This document shows positions 36,002 through 45,274 of a stretch of DNA of 64,000 nucleotides, one piece after another. A model generated the notes under the pieces. The model saw only the letters and a program-made list of their open reading frames with translations, did not search any database and had not been told where the DNA came from. The DNA is from Devosia epidermidihirudinis (GTDB lineage: Bacteria > Pseudomonadota > Alphaproteobacteria > Rhizobiales > Devosiaceae). Every line of letters begins with the position of its first letter. Within the stretch, counting starts at the first letter, position 1. The stretch covers positions 62,001-126,000 of the forward strand of contig NZ_LANJ01000004.1 in the NCBI RefSeq assembly GCF_000971295.1, given 5' to 3'. The position numbers were made by a program, and so were the translations under genes.

Positions 36002-36690
36002 TTCTGCTCCACCAAATCCCACAGCCGTTCCTTGCCCAAAATCAGCAGCCAGGGCGTGTCATCCTCCGGCACGATCTCGACCAGCCCGCCGGTTCCCTCA
36101 TTAGAGGTGCCAATCAGCCCGCCGGGCTCGAGCAACAGACCGTCCATGGGGTAGAGCAGCCCGCTCGAACGCTCGAAGCTGATCGGCAGCAGTGGGTGGA
36201 TCGAGACGCGTTCACGCGCACCGGCGTGAAACGCAATCGGCCCCACCACGGCTAGCGCGACATCCACTTCGTCCACCAGCATCAGCTTGCGCGTCGGCGC
36301 GTATTGCAGCACGGCGCTGAGCGCGGCCAGCGTGTGATCGAGCCGTTTGCCGGTCATACCCAGCGCCAGTGTCACTGGCGCCTGGGTCGAATACAGCGCC
36401 TTTTGGAAATCTGTGGTGATCTGTTCGGGGATGTGGATGACGCGCGTGCGCTGCTCCCAACCAGCCCGATCGCTCAGCGAATCGAGATCACCAATGATGG
36501 CCGCCGGTACAAGCCCCGCTGCGCCAATGGCGTCGCCGCCACCGTCCGCACCGATCAGAACAACGCCCCGCTCAGACAGTTCGACCAACAGGCCCTGATC
36601 GACGAAACCCCCGCCCACAATGGCCATTGGCCCGTCGCATACGACCTTTTGCCCATCCGGAGCGCCGCCGGAAGTCTCTTGCACTGTCAC
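35989..36690 (-). CDS. thiN: Thiamine diphosphokinase
   Basis: This 233-residue enzyme converts thiamine plus ATP to thiamine diphosphate. The catalytic domain shows the ADGGGDAIGAAG region, IIGDLDSLS and TTDFQKAL with the conserved Asp residues, then LALGMTGKRLDHTLA. A C-terminal thiamine-binding domain follows, with SGLLYPMDGLLLEPG and the SNEGTGG loop. The GTG at 36690 is used. The final Asn-Thr-Pro-Thr-stop is encoded within a repeat element. It is divergent from the riboswitch-controlled thiamine uptake operon, which supports the role. Confidence 0.9.
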   Translation of the reverse strand: MTVQETSGGAPDGQKVVCDGPMAIVGGGFVDQGLLVELSERGVVLIGADGGGDAIGAAGLVPAAIIGDLDSLSDRAGWEQRTRVIHIPEQITTDFQKALYSTQAPVTLALGMTGKRLDHTLAALSAVLQYAPTRKLMLVDEVDVALAVVGPIAFHAGARERVSIHPLLPISFERSSGLLYPMDGLLLEPGGLIGTSNEGTGGLVEIVPEDDTPWLLILGKERLWDLVEQNTPT

Positions 36691-36714
36691 CGATCTCTCA
36701 CTAAGTCTGGGGTG

Positions 36715-36800
36715 TCTCGCTGGGGTGTTCCGCAGAAATGCGGAGCTGAGAGTTACCCATTGAACCTGAACCAGGTCATGCTGGCGGAGGAAGTTCGAGA
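36715..36800 (+). promoter_or_regulatory. TPP riboswitch (THI element)
   Basis: All conserved blocks are present in order: P1 TCTCG (36715-36719), GGGGTG (36722-36727), the CCGC/GCGG P3 hairpin (36730-36743), CTGAGA (36746-36751), ACCC, TTGAACCTGA (36760-36769), CAGGTCATGCTGGCG, GGAAGT, and closing CGAGA (36796-36800). It controls thiBPQ. The P1 strand CGAGA can instead pair within CGAGATG-N7-CATCTCG (36796-36816), a natural switch. Confidence 0.95.
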
Positions 36801-36838
36801 TGGCAAGGGCATCTCGACGCCCCGACCATTGACGCTGA

Positions 36839-36872
36839 TCCCTTCATCCATGGCCGCAAACCATTGAAGGGA
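36839..36872 (+). promoter_or_regulatory. Shine-Dalgarno-sequestering hairpin of thiB
   Basis: TCCCTTCA (36839-36846) is perfectly complementary to TGAAGGGA (36865-36872), which holds the thiB ribosome-binding site. AAGGG at about 36805-36809 could compete for the same CCCTT. This suggests translational control by the riboswitch; no T-tract terminator is visible. Confidence 0.6.
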
Positions 36873-36878
36873 ATGACT

Positions 36879-37886
36879 ATGGTCAAATTCACTCGCATGG
36901 CACTTGCGGTCCTAACCGGACTGTTCGCTGCACCCGCTTTCGCCGAGGAAGCGCCAACCCTCACCATCTACACCTATGACGGTTTTGCCTCTGAATGGGG
37001 TCCCGGCCCCGGCCTCAAGGCTGGCTTTGAAGCCACATGTGGCGGCTGCGTCGTCAACTGGATCGCGGCCGACAGCTCGATCGGCACGCTGCGCCGCGTG
37101 CAGCTGGAGGGCGACAGCACTCCTGCCGACATCATCGTCGGCCTCGACACGGCCACTGCCGGCGAGGCTCGCGATACGGGCCTTTTCCTCGATCACGGAC
37201 TTGCGCTGACCGATCTCACGCTGCCCGAGCCATGGACGGACAAGCAGTTCGTGCCGTTCGACTATGCGCACTTCGCGTTCATGTACGACACCGACAAGAT
37301 CACCACACCACCCAAGTCGTTTGAGGAGTTGATCGCCGAGCCAGCCAGCTTCAAGATCGCCATTCAGGACCCACGCTCCTCCACGCCCGGCTTCGGCCTG
37401 GTTCTGTGGGTGAAGGCCGCTTATGGCGACCGCGCGCCGGAAATCTGGAAGGGCCTCAAGCCCCATATCCTGACCATTACCCGCGACTGGAGCGAGAGCT
37501 ACAACCTGTTCCTGCAAGGTGAGGCCGATATGGCGCTGTCCTACACGACGTCGCCGACCTACCACATCGTCTCCGATGGCGATCACACCATCAAGGCAGC
37601 GCTGTTCGAGGAAGGCCACCTGGCCCAGACCGAAGTCGCGGGCATCCTGAAGTCTTCCAAGCACCCCGAGCTGGCCAAGCAATTCCTCGCTTACCTCACC
37701 TCGACGGCTGGCCAAAAGATCATCCCGACCACCAACTGGATGTTGCCGGTCATCGACCTCGGCGCAGACCTCGACGCATCGTTCGAGGGCCTGCCACAGC
37801 CGACCAAGACCCTGACCATCACCGATGCCGACATCAAGGCGCATGGGCAGGACTGGATCGACGAAATGCTGGCTGCGGTGCAGTAG
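36879..37886 (+). CDS. thiB: Thiamine ABC transporter substrate-binding protein ThiB
   Basis: This 335-residue periplasmic protein has a signal peptide (1-22, AAPAFAEE). The ThiB-type mature start TLTIYTYDGFASEWGPGP follows, then DIIVGLDTATAGEARDTG and PTYHIVSDGD in the binding cleft. ATG 36879 is chosen over TTG 36864 and ATG 36873 because GAAGGG lies at the right spacing. It heads the thiBPQ operon behind the TPP riboswitch and imports thiamine or TPP. Confidence 0.94.
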   Translation: MVKFTRMALAVLTGLFAAPAFAEEAPTLTIYTYDGFASEWGPGPGLKAGFEATCGGCVVNWIAADSSIGTLRRVQLEGDSTPADIIVGLDTATAGEARDTGLFLDHGLALTDLTLPEPWTDKQFVPFDYAHFAFMYDTDKITTPPKSFEELIAEPASFKIAIQDPRSSTPGFGLVLWVKAAYGDRAPEIWKGLKPHILTITRDWSESYNLFLQGEADMALSYTTSPTYHIVSDGDHTIKAALFEEGHLAQTEVAGILKSSKHPELAKQFLAYLTSTAGQKIIPTTNWMLPVIDLGADLDASFEGLPQPTKTLTITDADIKAHGQDWIDEMLAAVQ

Positions 37887-37892
37887 GCTTTC

Positions 37893-39500
37893 GTGGCACA
37901 CCCCCTCAATACATCCCTCCCGCAGCGGCCATTGCGCGTCGCTGCGGGAACCGGACTGGCCATCGCCATCGCCGCGCTGATCGCACTGGTGCTCTGGGCC
38001 ATTCTCGACGCGGCGACCGGGGCAACCGGGCGTCCCAGTCGCATCGATATCCCCCATTTGCTGCGCATGACCTCCATTCAGGCGGGGCTGACCACGGTCA
38101 TTTCGCTGGCCGTGGGCATGGCGCTCGCCTGGGCGCTCAATCGCCTGCGCTTCCCGGGCCGCGACCTTATCGTCGGCCTCTTTGCCTCCGCCATCGTCAC
38201 GCCAGGCATGGTCGTGGCCTTTGGCATGCTCTCGATCTGGGGCCGCAACGGCTGGATCAACCAGACCAGCGAGGCCCTGTTCGGCGTCTCCATCGGCAAT
38301 CCGGCCTTTGGCCTTTCGGGCATCCTGTTTGCCCACGTCATTCTCGATGGCGCCTTTGCCGCCCGCATCATGCTGGCGCGGCTCGACGCCATTCCGCAGC
38401 CTCGCCTCAAGACCGGCCAATCGCTTGACCTCACCGCCTGGCAGCGCTTTTCCATCATCGACTGGCCCGCCCTGCGCGGCACCGTGCCGGGGCTGGCGGC
38501 GATCATCTTCCTGCTCGCCTTCACCAGCTTTCCCATCGTGCTGCTGCTGGGCGGCGGCCCCGCCAATCAGACGCTGGAAGTCGCGATCTACGCAGCGGTG
38601 CGGCAGGACTTCGATCTCGTGGGCGCGGTGCGTCTCGCCCTGACGCAAATCGCCGTGTGCGCACTGGTCATTTCGGCTGCGTCTGCGCTTGCTCCCATTC
38701 CAACCAGCCTGGGACCATCCATCGCCCCAAAATGGAGCGACCGCCTTGGCGCCAGCATCGTCCAATGGATTGTTCTGGTGCTTTGCACTATCGGCTTTGT
38801 CCTGCCACTGGCCTCCGTCTTGTTCGACGGGCTGCTGAACGGTCTTGGGCGCGTTCTCAGCCAACCTGCCTTCTGGTGGGCAACTCTCAGCAGCCTGTTG
38901 ATCGGCTCTGCCTCTGCCTTGCTGACGCTGGTGTTCGCCCTGCTGCTCGCTATGGGACGCGGCGCCACCGCCAATGGGGTAGCCCGGACGATGTTGGGCA
39001 TTCCCGCCTATGCCTATCTCGCCGTGCCCGCCGTGGTGCTGTCGCTCGGCTTCTTCCTACTGGTCCGCGACGCGGGCGTGTCTACCTCTATCGCTGCACC
39101 GTTCGTGGTGGTGGTGGCCAATAGCCTGCTCGCCCTGCCTTTTGCCATGGCGACACTTGGTCCGCCACTGGAAGCCATCGCCCGCACGCGCGGCAAGCTG
39201 ATCCGCTCGCTCGGGATCTCCGGCTGGCGGCAGTTTTCGCTGATTGAGTATCCGCTGCTCGGCAAGGATATCGGCGTGATGCTGGCGCTGGCCTTCTGCT
39301 TCTCGCTGGGTGACCTCGGCGTCATCGCGCTGTTCGGCACGCAGGATTTCCAGACCCTGCCGCTGATGATGTTCCGCGCGCTCGGCGCCTATCGCACCAA
39401 TGATGCTGCCGCCATCGCCGCGCTGCTGCTGATCGGCACCATTGTGGTGTTTGTCGGCCTCCCCCGCCTTATCGAAAGAATAGCCCATGCTGTCCGTTGA
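37893..39500 (+). CDS. thiP: Thiamine ABC transporter permease ThiP
   Basis: This inner-membrane protein of 535 residues is a fused duplicate of two BPD-type permease halves with about 12 helices in all. The EAA-like loops (RTGQSLDLTAWQRFSIIDWP in half one; RSLGISGWRQFSLIEYPLL in half two) contact ThiQ. It starts at GTG 37893, six bases after thiB, and overlaps thiQ by 14 bp. Confidence 0.94.
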   Translation: MAHPLNTSLPQRPLRVAAGTGLAIAIAALIALVLWAILDAATGATGRPSRIDIPHLLRMTSIQAGLTTVISLAVGMALAWALNRLRFPGRDLIVGLFASAIVTPGMVVAFGMLSIWGRNGWINQTSEALFGVSIGNPAFGLSGILFAHVILDGAFAARIMLARLDAIPQPRLKTGQSLDLTAWQRFSIIDWPALRGTVPGLAAIIFLLAFTSFPIVLLLGGGPANQTLEVAIYAAVRQDFDLVGAVRLALTQIAVCALVISAASALAPIPTSLGPSIAPKWSDRLGASIVQWIVLVLCTIGFVLPLASVLFDGLLNGLGRVLSQPAFWWATLSSLLIGSASALLTLVFALLLAMGRGATANGVARTMLGIPAYAYLAVPAVVLSLGFFLLVRDAGVSTSIAAPFVVVVANSLLALPFAMATLGPPLEAIARTRGKLIRSLGISGWRQFSLIEYPLLGKDIGVMLALAFCFSLGDLGVIALFGTQDFQTLPLMMFRALGAYRTNDAAAIAALLLIGTIVVFVGLPRLIERIAHAVR

Positions 39501-40125
39501 ACGCCTGACCTACGCTCATCCTGGCCAGACCGGCAGCTACGAGTTTTCGCTGACGGCTGCGCCGGGCGAGATCACCGCCATTTCCGGCGCCAGCGGCTCC
39601 GGTAAATCCACGCTACTCGATTTGATCGCGGGATTTCTCAAGCCTGTTGCGGGCAGCCTGACGCTCGATGGGACCAACTTGCTGCCCTTGCCACCGGAGC
39701 AGCGGCCAGTGTCACTGCTGCTGCAGTCCGAAAGCCTCTTTGAGCATCTGACCGCTACTCGCAACGTCGCTCTGGGCCTGCCGCCGGAAACCAGGAAGCC
39801 TGAGGTTAGCCAGCGCGTCGCGTCGGCGCTGGCGGAAGTTGGCCTGCACACTGTTGGGGATCAGACGGCGTCGACCCTCTCGGGTGGCCAGAAGCAGCGC
39901 GTGGCGCTGGCGCGGACGCTGTTACGGGATCGTCCGATCTTGCTGCTGGATGAACCGTTTTCGGCACTCGATGACGAGACGCGGGGCACGATCCGCGAGC
40001 TGGTGCGCACGCTGACCATTCAGCATGGCTGGCACACGCTGCTGGTGACGCACCATGCCGATGATGTCGAGGCTTTGGCCAGCCGACGGTATCGGCTGGC
40101 AGATGGGCGATTGGTCGAGGGCTGA
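39487..40125 (+). CDS. thiQ: Thiamine ABC transporter ATP-binding protein ThiQ
   Basis: This 212-residue ABC ATPase has Walker A SGASGSGKST, the Q-loop in LLLQSESLFEHLT, signature LSGGQKQRVALAR, Walker B LLLDEPFSALDD and the H-loop TLLVTHHADD. The overlap with thiP shows tight coupling. It is last in the operon; only 10 bp separate its stop from that of the convergent Pro-rich protein gene, with no terminator between. Confidence 0.94.
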   Translation: MLSVERLTYAHPGQTGSYEFSLTAAPGEITAISGASGSGKSTLLDLIAGFLKPVAGSLTLDGTNLLPLPPEQRPVSLLLQSESLFEHLTATRNVALGLPPETRKPEVSQRVASALAEVGLHTVGDQTASTLSGGQKQRVALARTLLRDRPILLLDEPFSALDDETRGTIRELVRTLTIQHGWHTLLVTHHADDVEALASRRYRLADGRLVEG

Positions 40126-40135
40126 TCGCCGCCTG

Positions 40136-42157
40136 TTACCAGGCAGCGAAGGCCTTATCGAACAGAGCCTGCGCTGCCTCATCCTTTTCGAGGGTGATGA
40201 TGGCGTTGCGGCCTGTGCCGTAGACAACGGCCAGATCCATCCACTTGCGGTTCTCAAGCAGGCCCTTGTTGGTCGTGACATCGGCAGGGGATGCACTGAG
40301 CGCAAAGAGGAACGAGTTCCCCACCACGCGCGCCGACGCACCCACCAGAGGCGTGCCCGGAACCAGTTCCTGATCCTTGAGCAACACCCCGGGCAGATTG
40401 GCGATGGACCCGCCAATGAAAGTGTCGCTGACCTGGAAGTCGACTTCCATCAGATGGCTGGCCGGAAGGCTCGGATCAGAATTCTTGCGAATGGTGATGG
40501 TCACGCCCAGATTACGCGCCGGAATGCTGGCCTTGCCGACAAGGGTCGGCAGACCGACATCGTCAACGCCGGAGGTCCAGTCGACGGTCCCTGAGAAGGG
40601 CACTGCGCCCGTGCGGCCATCGGCAGACGCCTCAAGCAGCAGCGACTGGCTGCCGGCAAGCACGGCCGGATCAACCGAGGACGCCAGATCGTTGGCCGCA
40701 GCCGTCGAGGCAGCTTCGCCGGGCAGGCGTTCCTCCCCCTTCACTTCATCGCCACCAAGACTTGGCAGCGTGGCTTCGGTGCCATTGGGCACAACCGGCA
40801 CTGGCGTTGGCACGAGGCGATCGTCGCCCTCAAGACCTTCAAGCGCACTCGTTGGCTCGGTTGCAGTCGTGGTCGCGGTATTACCGGGGCCCGCAGCAAT
40901 GTCACCATCCTGCCCCGGCAATGCCGCAGCAGGTGCGTTCGCATCCGGTTGAGTGGCAACTTCGGTTGTGGTGGTCTGCGCCTGGCCAAACATCTGGTCG
41001 AGATCGACATAGCCTTCGCGCCAGGCCCAGAAGCCCGCGCCACCGGCACCAGCCAAAAGCACTGCAAACACGATGAGGAAAATCGTTAGCCCAGCGCCGG
41101 AGCGCGGCGTGCTCGACACGGCGACAAAGCCGGAATCGTCGTCGGACGCGTCGGTCTGCGCTTGCGCGAATTCGCTATAGGGACGCTCGGGTAGAGTTGC
41201 CGTCGGTTCGCCCCGTGCCTCACGATCCAGCGTTTCGATAGCGCGTTCGATCGCGCCTTCTGCTTCGCTGGTGTCGGGCTGTTCTGCGACGACGGGCTCA
41301 ACCTCAACCTCGCGCACGCTCGAAAGCGCGGCTTCAACCGGGGTCGGATCGGCAACCAGCAGCGGCTCGATGGCCTGCTGGCGGGCTACTGCCTGATTGC
41401 CAAGCGATGGCTCAATCCGGCTCGACGCGCGGGTGGGCTCGACACTGGCATTGGCAGCAAATGGAATTGGTTCGCGGCGCGGCTCAAAGCTTGGCGCCTT
41501 CAGCGGCGTCTCGACAGGATGCAGGTTAATGGCCGGCGGGATCGCCGAGCTGGGCCCGCTCTTGCCCGCCTCAGCACGCGAAACCAGACCAGGGAATGGC
41601 TTGGCATCGAACGCGAGAGGCTCTGCCTGCTCATCGGCCACCGCAGTGACCTTGACGTTGCCGGCAGCAGCAGCCTGGGAAATGATGTCCTCGATCGAGG
41701 TCACATCTTTCGGCTCTGGCGCGGCGGCCTCAGGCTCTGGCTCAACTTCAGCAACGGGTTCCGGTAGTGGCGCCGGAATGGGTTCGGGCTCCACTCTGAC
41801 TTCGGGCTCAGGGGCTGGCTTGGCAACAACTGGGGCAGCAGGGGGCACCGGCGCCGGACGCGGCACGGGAATATGAGGCGGTACGGGATTTGCCGAGGTT
41901 GGCACCCGTGGCGCAAGGGCACTTTCGCGCCCAAGCGAGATCACGGCTTCGCTGGCTTCCTGTTCGACCTGACGAATACAGTCTTCGAGCTGAAGGCGAT
42001 GCTGGGTAATGTCACGCGCCGGTAGCGGGGGCGTGATGGCGCGCAACTGTCCGACCAAAGCCGAACGCGCCTTCTCATAAACCGCACGGCGTGCGGCCCC
42101 GTTATTCTCCGGAAGCGCCGAGATTGCCCGGCGCAACAGCTCCTTGTAGTCCGCCAT
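40136..42157 (-). CDS. Pro/Glu-rich single-pass membrane protein, unknown function
   Basis: The protein has 673 residues. The N-terminal helical domain (about 1-75: YKELLRRAISALPENNGAAR, YEKARSALVGQLR) looks conserved. A long Pro/Glu/Val/Ala-rich low-complexity stretch follows (about 85-350), then one membrane helix (about 363-385). A periplasmic domain of roughly 170 residues ends it (about 505-673), with VPFSGTVDWTSG, GVTITIRKNSDPSLPASHLM and FLFALSASPADV. It lies 48 bp downstream of purA on the same strand. I do not recognise a named family; similar proteins occur beside purA in Hyphomicrobiales, from memory. The layout suggests a link across the envelope. Confidence 0.75.
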   Translation of the reverse strand: MADYKELLRRAISALPENNGAARRAVYEKARSALVGQLRAITPPLPARDITQHRLQLEDCIRQVEQEASEAVISLGRESALAPRVPTSANPVPPHIPVPRPAPVPPAAPVVAKPAPEPEVRVEPEPIPAPLPEPVAEVEPEPEAAAPEPKDVTSIEDIISQAAAAGNVKVTAVADEQAEPLAFDAKPFPGLVSRAEAGKSGPSSAIPPAINLHPVETPLKAPSFEPRREPIPFAANASVEPTRASSRIEPSLGNQAVARQQAIEPLLVADPTPVEAALSSVREVEVEPVVAEQPDTSEAEGAIERAIETLDREARGEPTATLPERPYSEFAQAQTDASDDDSGFVAVSSTPRSGAGLTIFLIVFAVLLAGAGGAGFWAWREGYVDLDQMFGQAQTTTTEVATQPDANAPAAALPGQDGDIAAGPGNTATTTATEPTSALEGLEGDDRLVPTPVPVVPNGTEATLPSLGGDEVKGEERLPGEAASTAAANDLASSVDPAVLAGSQSLLLEASADGRTGAVPFSGTVDWTSGVDDVGLPTLVGKASIPARNLGVTITIRKNSDPSLPASHLMEVDFQVSDTFIGGSIANLPGVLLKDQELVPGTPLVGASARVVGNSFLFALSASPADVTTNKGLLENRKWMDLAVVYGTGRNAIITLEKDEAAQALFDKAFAAW

Positions 42158-42205
42158 TGGTTACTTGGTACTCACAATTGCAGCGACGTCTTGTATCAAA
42201 AATTA

Positions 42206-43495
<1,290 letters not shown>

Positions 43496-43654
43496 TGAAT
43501 TTCCACTCCAGGATAGGCGCGACATAAAGGGCCCTGACGTCTACCGTCATACCCTTCTCCAATTAGGACGTCTGCTCCCCGATCGCCTTTGTAACAGTTT
43601 AAGGGCGGCCGAATAACTGATAGGTCCGACTGTCCTTACATCACCCGAGCCACG

Positions 43655-44602
43655 ATGACAAAGCCGCACCGAACCGAAAATCGCGGCATTTACGCCCGCC
43701 TGCTCAATCAGCCTTACTTACTGCTCATTCTGGCCCCCCTGTTCTGGGGCGGAAACAGCGTGGCGGCCAAATTGGTGATCGGAGAAATCGATCCCTTCCT
43801 GCTACTGGCCGCGCGTTGCGTGGGCGCAACGCTGTTCATCTTGCCCTTCGCCTGGCCACATTTGCGCGGCGATTGGCCCGCAATCCGGCGGAATTTACCG
43901 CTTCTGCTGGCCTGCGGCGCGGTGGGCTATGCCCTCTTCAATGTGCTGCTTTATATCGGGCTGAAGACCACGACGGTGGCCAATTCATCGATCGAGCAGG
44001 CTGCCCTGCCGATGATGATCCTAGCCGCCAATTTTGTGATTTTCCGCGTCCGCGCCCGCGCGCTGCAGATTGTCGGCGTTCTCGTCGCCATTGCCGGGGT
44101 GATTTTGACCGCCACGCATGGCGATCTCGGGCGGCTTTTGACGCTCGATGTCAATATCGGCGACCTCTTTGTGATTCTCGCCTGCTTTGCTTATACCGGC
44201 TACACGCTGGCGCTGCGCTTCCGCCCGAAAATGCATCTGATGAGTTTCCTTGCCGTGGCCTTTCTCGGCGCGGCCCTGACCGGCGTGCTGATGCTCGCGC
44301 TGTTCGGCGGCGGCATCGGCGAATTCGCCAAGCTGGGCAGCATGTCGCCGATGGTGTGGGGTGTGCTCCTATATGTGATGACCTTCCCCTCCATGGTCAG
44401 CCAGGTGTGTTACGCGCGCGGCGTTGAACTGCTCGGCGCCAACCGCGCAGCGCCCAGCCACAATCTCATTCCGGTATTTGGTACACTCGGCTCCGTCCTC
44501 ATTTTGGGCGAACGCCTCGAGCTCTACCATTACCTCGCCGCCCTGCTGATCATCGGCGGCATCGTGCTGGCCGAATGGGCCGCGCGACGGCACGCGCAGT
44601 AA
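43655..44602 (+). CDS. DMT-superfamily (EamA) transporter
   Basis: This 315-residue inner-membrane protein has about ten helices forming two EamA repeats (about 25-155 and 168-308). The first begins LILAPLFWGGNSVAAKLV, and the second ends with LGSVLILGERLELYHYLAALLIIGG. Such proteins export metabolites or amino acids; the substrate is unknown. It is divergent from purA, with 159 bp between. Confidence 0.9.
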   Translation: MTKPHRTENRGIYARLLNQPYLLLILAPLFWGGNSVAAKLVIGEIDPFLLLAARCVGATLFILPFAWPHLRGDWPAIRRNLPLLLACGAVGYALFNVLLYIGLKTTTVANSSIEQAALPMMILAANFVIFRVRARALQIVGVLVAIAGVILTATHGDLGRLLTLDVNIGDLFVILACFAYTGYTLALRFRPKMHLMSFLAVAFLGAALTGVLMLALFGGGIGEFAKLGSMSPMVWGVLLYVMTFPSMVSQVCYARGVELLGANRAAPSHNLIPVFGTLGSVLILGERLELYHYLAALLIIGGIVLAEWAARRHAQ

Positions 44603-44652
44603 TCTCGAACAGCATCGGGACGAGCCCCCTCACCTCTTGAAGGATCACAGCA

Positions 44653-45219
44653 TTGCCCAGCCCAGCCGATTTTCTTGGGGATCTGACCCAGATCGTCTCG
44701 CGCTATCTCAGCGAGGATGCGACGTCGCGCGAAATGCTGTCGCTGCTCCGCTGGCAGATTGGCGAGGGACATGCCCTCGATCAGCGCACGACACTGCCGG
44801 GCCACCTGACCACCAGCGCCTTCATTGTCGCCCCGGACCATAGCCAAATTCTGCTGATCGACCACATCACCATCGGCCGCTGGCTGCAGCCCGGCGGACA
44901 CTACGAACCGGCGGAGCACTTCTATCAGTCCGCGGCGCGCGAGGCCGTGGAAGAGACCGGCGTCACCGGACTGACATTGCACCCCTGGCATCTGGGGCAG
45001 GACCGCCCCTTCGTCATCGACAGCCACGACGTGCCCGGCAAGCCCTCGCGCAATGAGCCACCGCACATCCATCACGACCTGCAATATCTGTTCGTCGCCG
45101 ATCCCAGCGCACCATTGGTGCATCAGGCCGAAGAAGTGCACGCGGCCAAGTGGACGCCGATTGCGGCGCTGGACGAGATCTCCCCCAAGGGCGCCGCACG
45201 CCTTAAGACGCTTCGCTAA
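44653..45219 (+). CDS. NUDIX hydrolase
   Basis: The protein has 188 residues. The Nudix box lies at about 77-99: GGHYEPAEHFYQSAAREAVE then ETG, with its catalytic Glu residues in REAVEETG. The N-terminal extension LLRWQIGEGHALDQRTTLPG and the DHITIGRWLQPGGHYEP strand resemble the YfcD/IDI-like branch acting on nucleoside diphosphate derivatives. TTG 44653 is the likely start; no ATG is nearby. The substrate is unknown. Confidence 0.85.
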   Translation: MPSPADFLGDLTQIVSRYLSEDATSREMLSLLRWQIGEGHALDQRTTLPGHLTTSAFIVAPDHSQILLIDHITIGRWLQPGGHYEPAEHFYQSAAREAVEETGVTGLTLHPWHLGQDRPFVIDSHDVPGKPSRNEPPHIHHDLQYLFVADPSAPLVHQAEEVHAAKWTPIAALDEISPKGAARLKTLR

Positions 45220-45221
45220 AG

Positions 45222-45254
45222 AAAAAGGCCGGTGGATGATCCACCGGCCTTTCG
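45222..45254. terminator. Bidirectional terminator between NUDIX gene and serA
   Basis: AAAGGCCGGTGG and CCACCGGCCTTT form a perfect 12-bp stem around ATGAT. A-rich and T-rich flanks let it serve both convergent genes. Confidence 0.9.
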
Positions 45255-45274
45255 TGTCTTGTATTTGGTCTTCC

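Noticed and set aside
36912..38864. 650-codon minus-strand open frame opposite thiB and thiP
   Set aside because: Antisense shadow of two clear genes; no domain or ribosome site, and the composition is that of reverse-complemented coding sequence.
41397..41876. Ser/Gly-repeat protein on the plus strand opposite the Pro-rich gene
   Set aside because: The Gly/Ser repeats are the reverse complement of the Pro/Glu/Ala-rich segment of the real gene.
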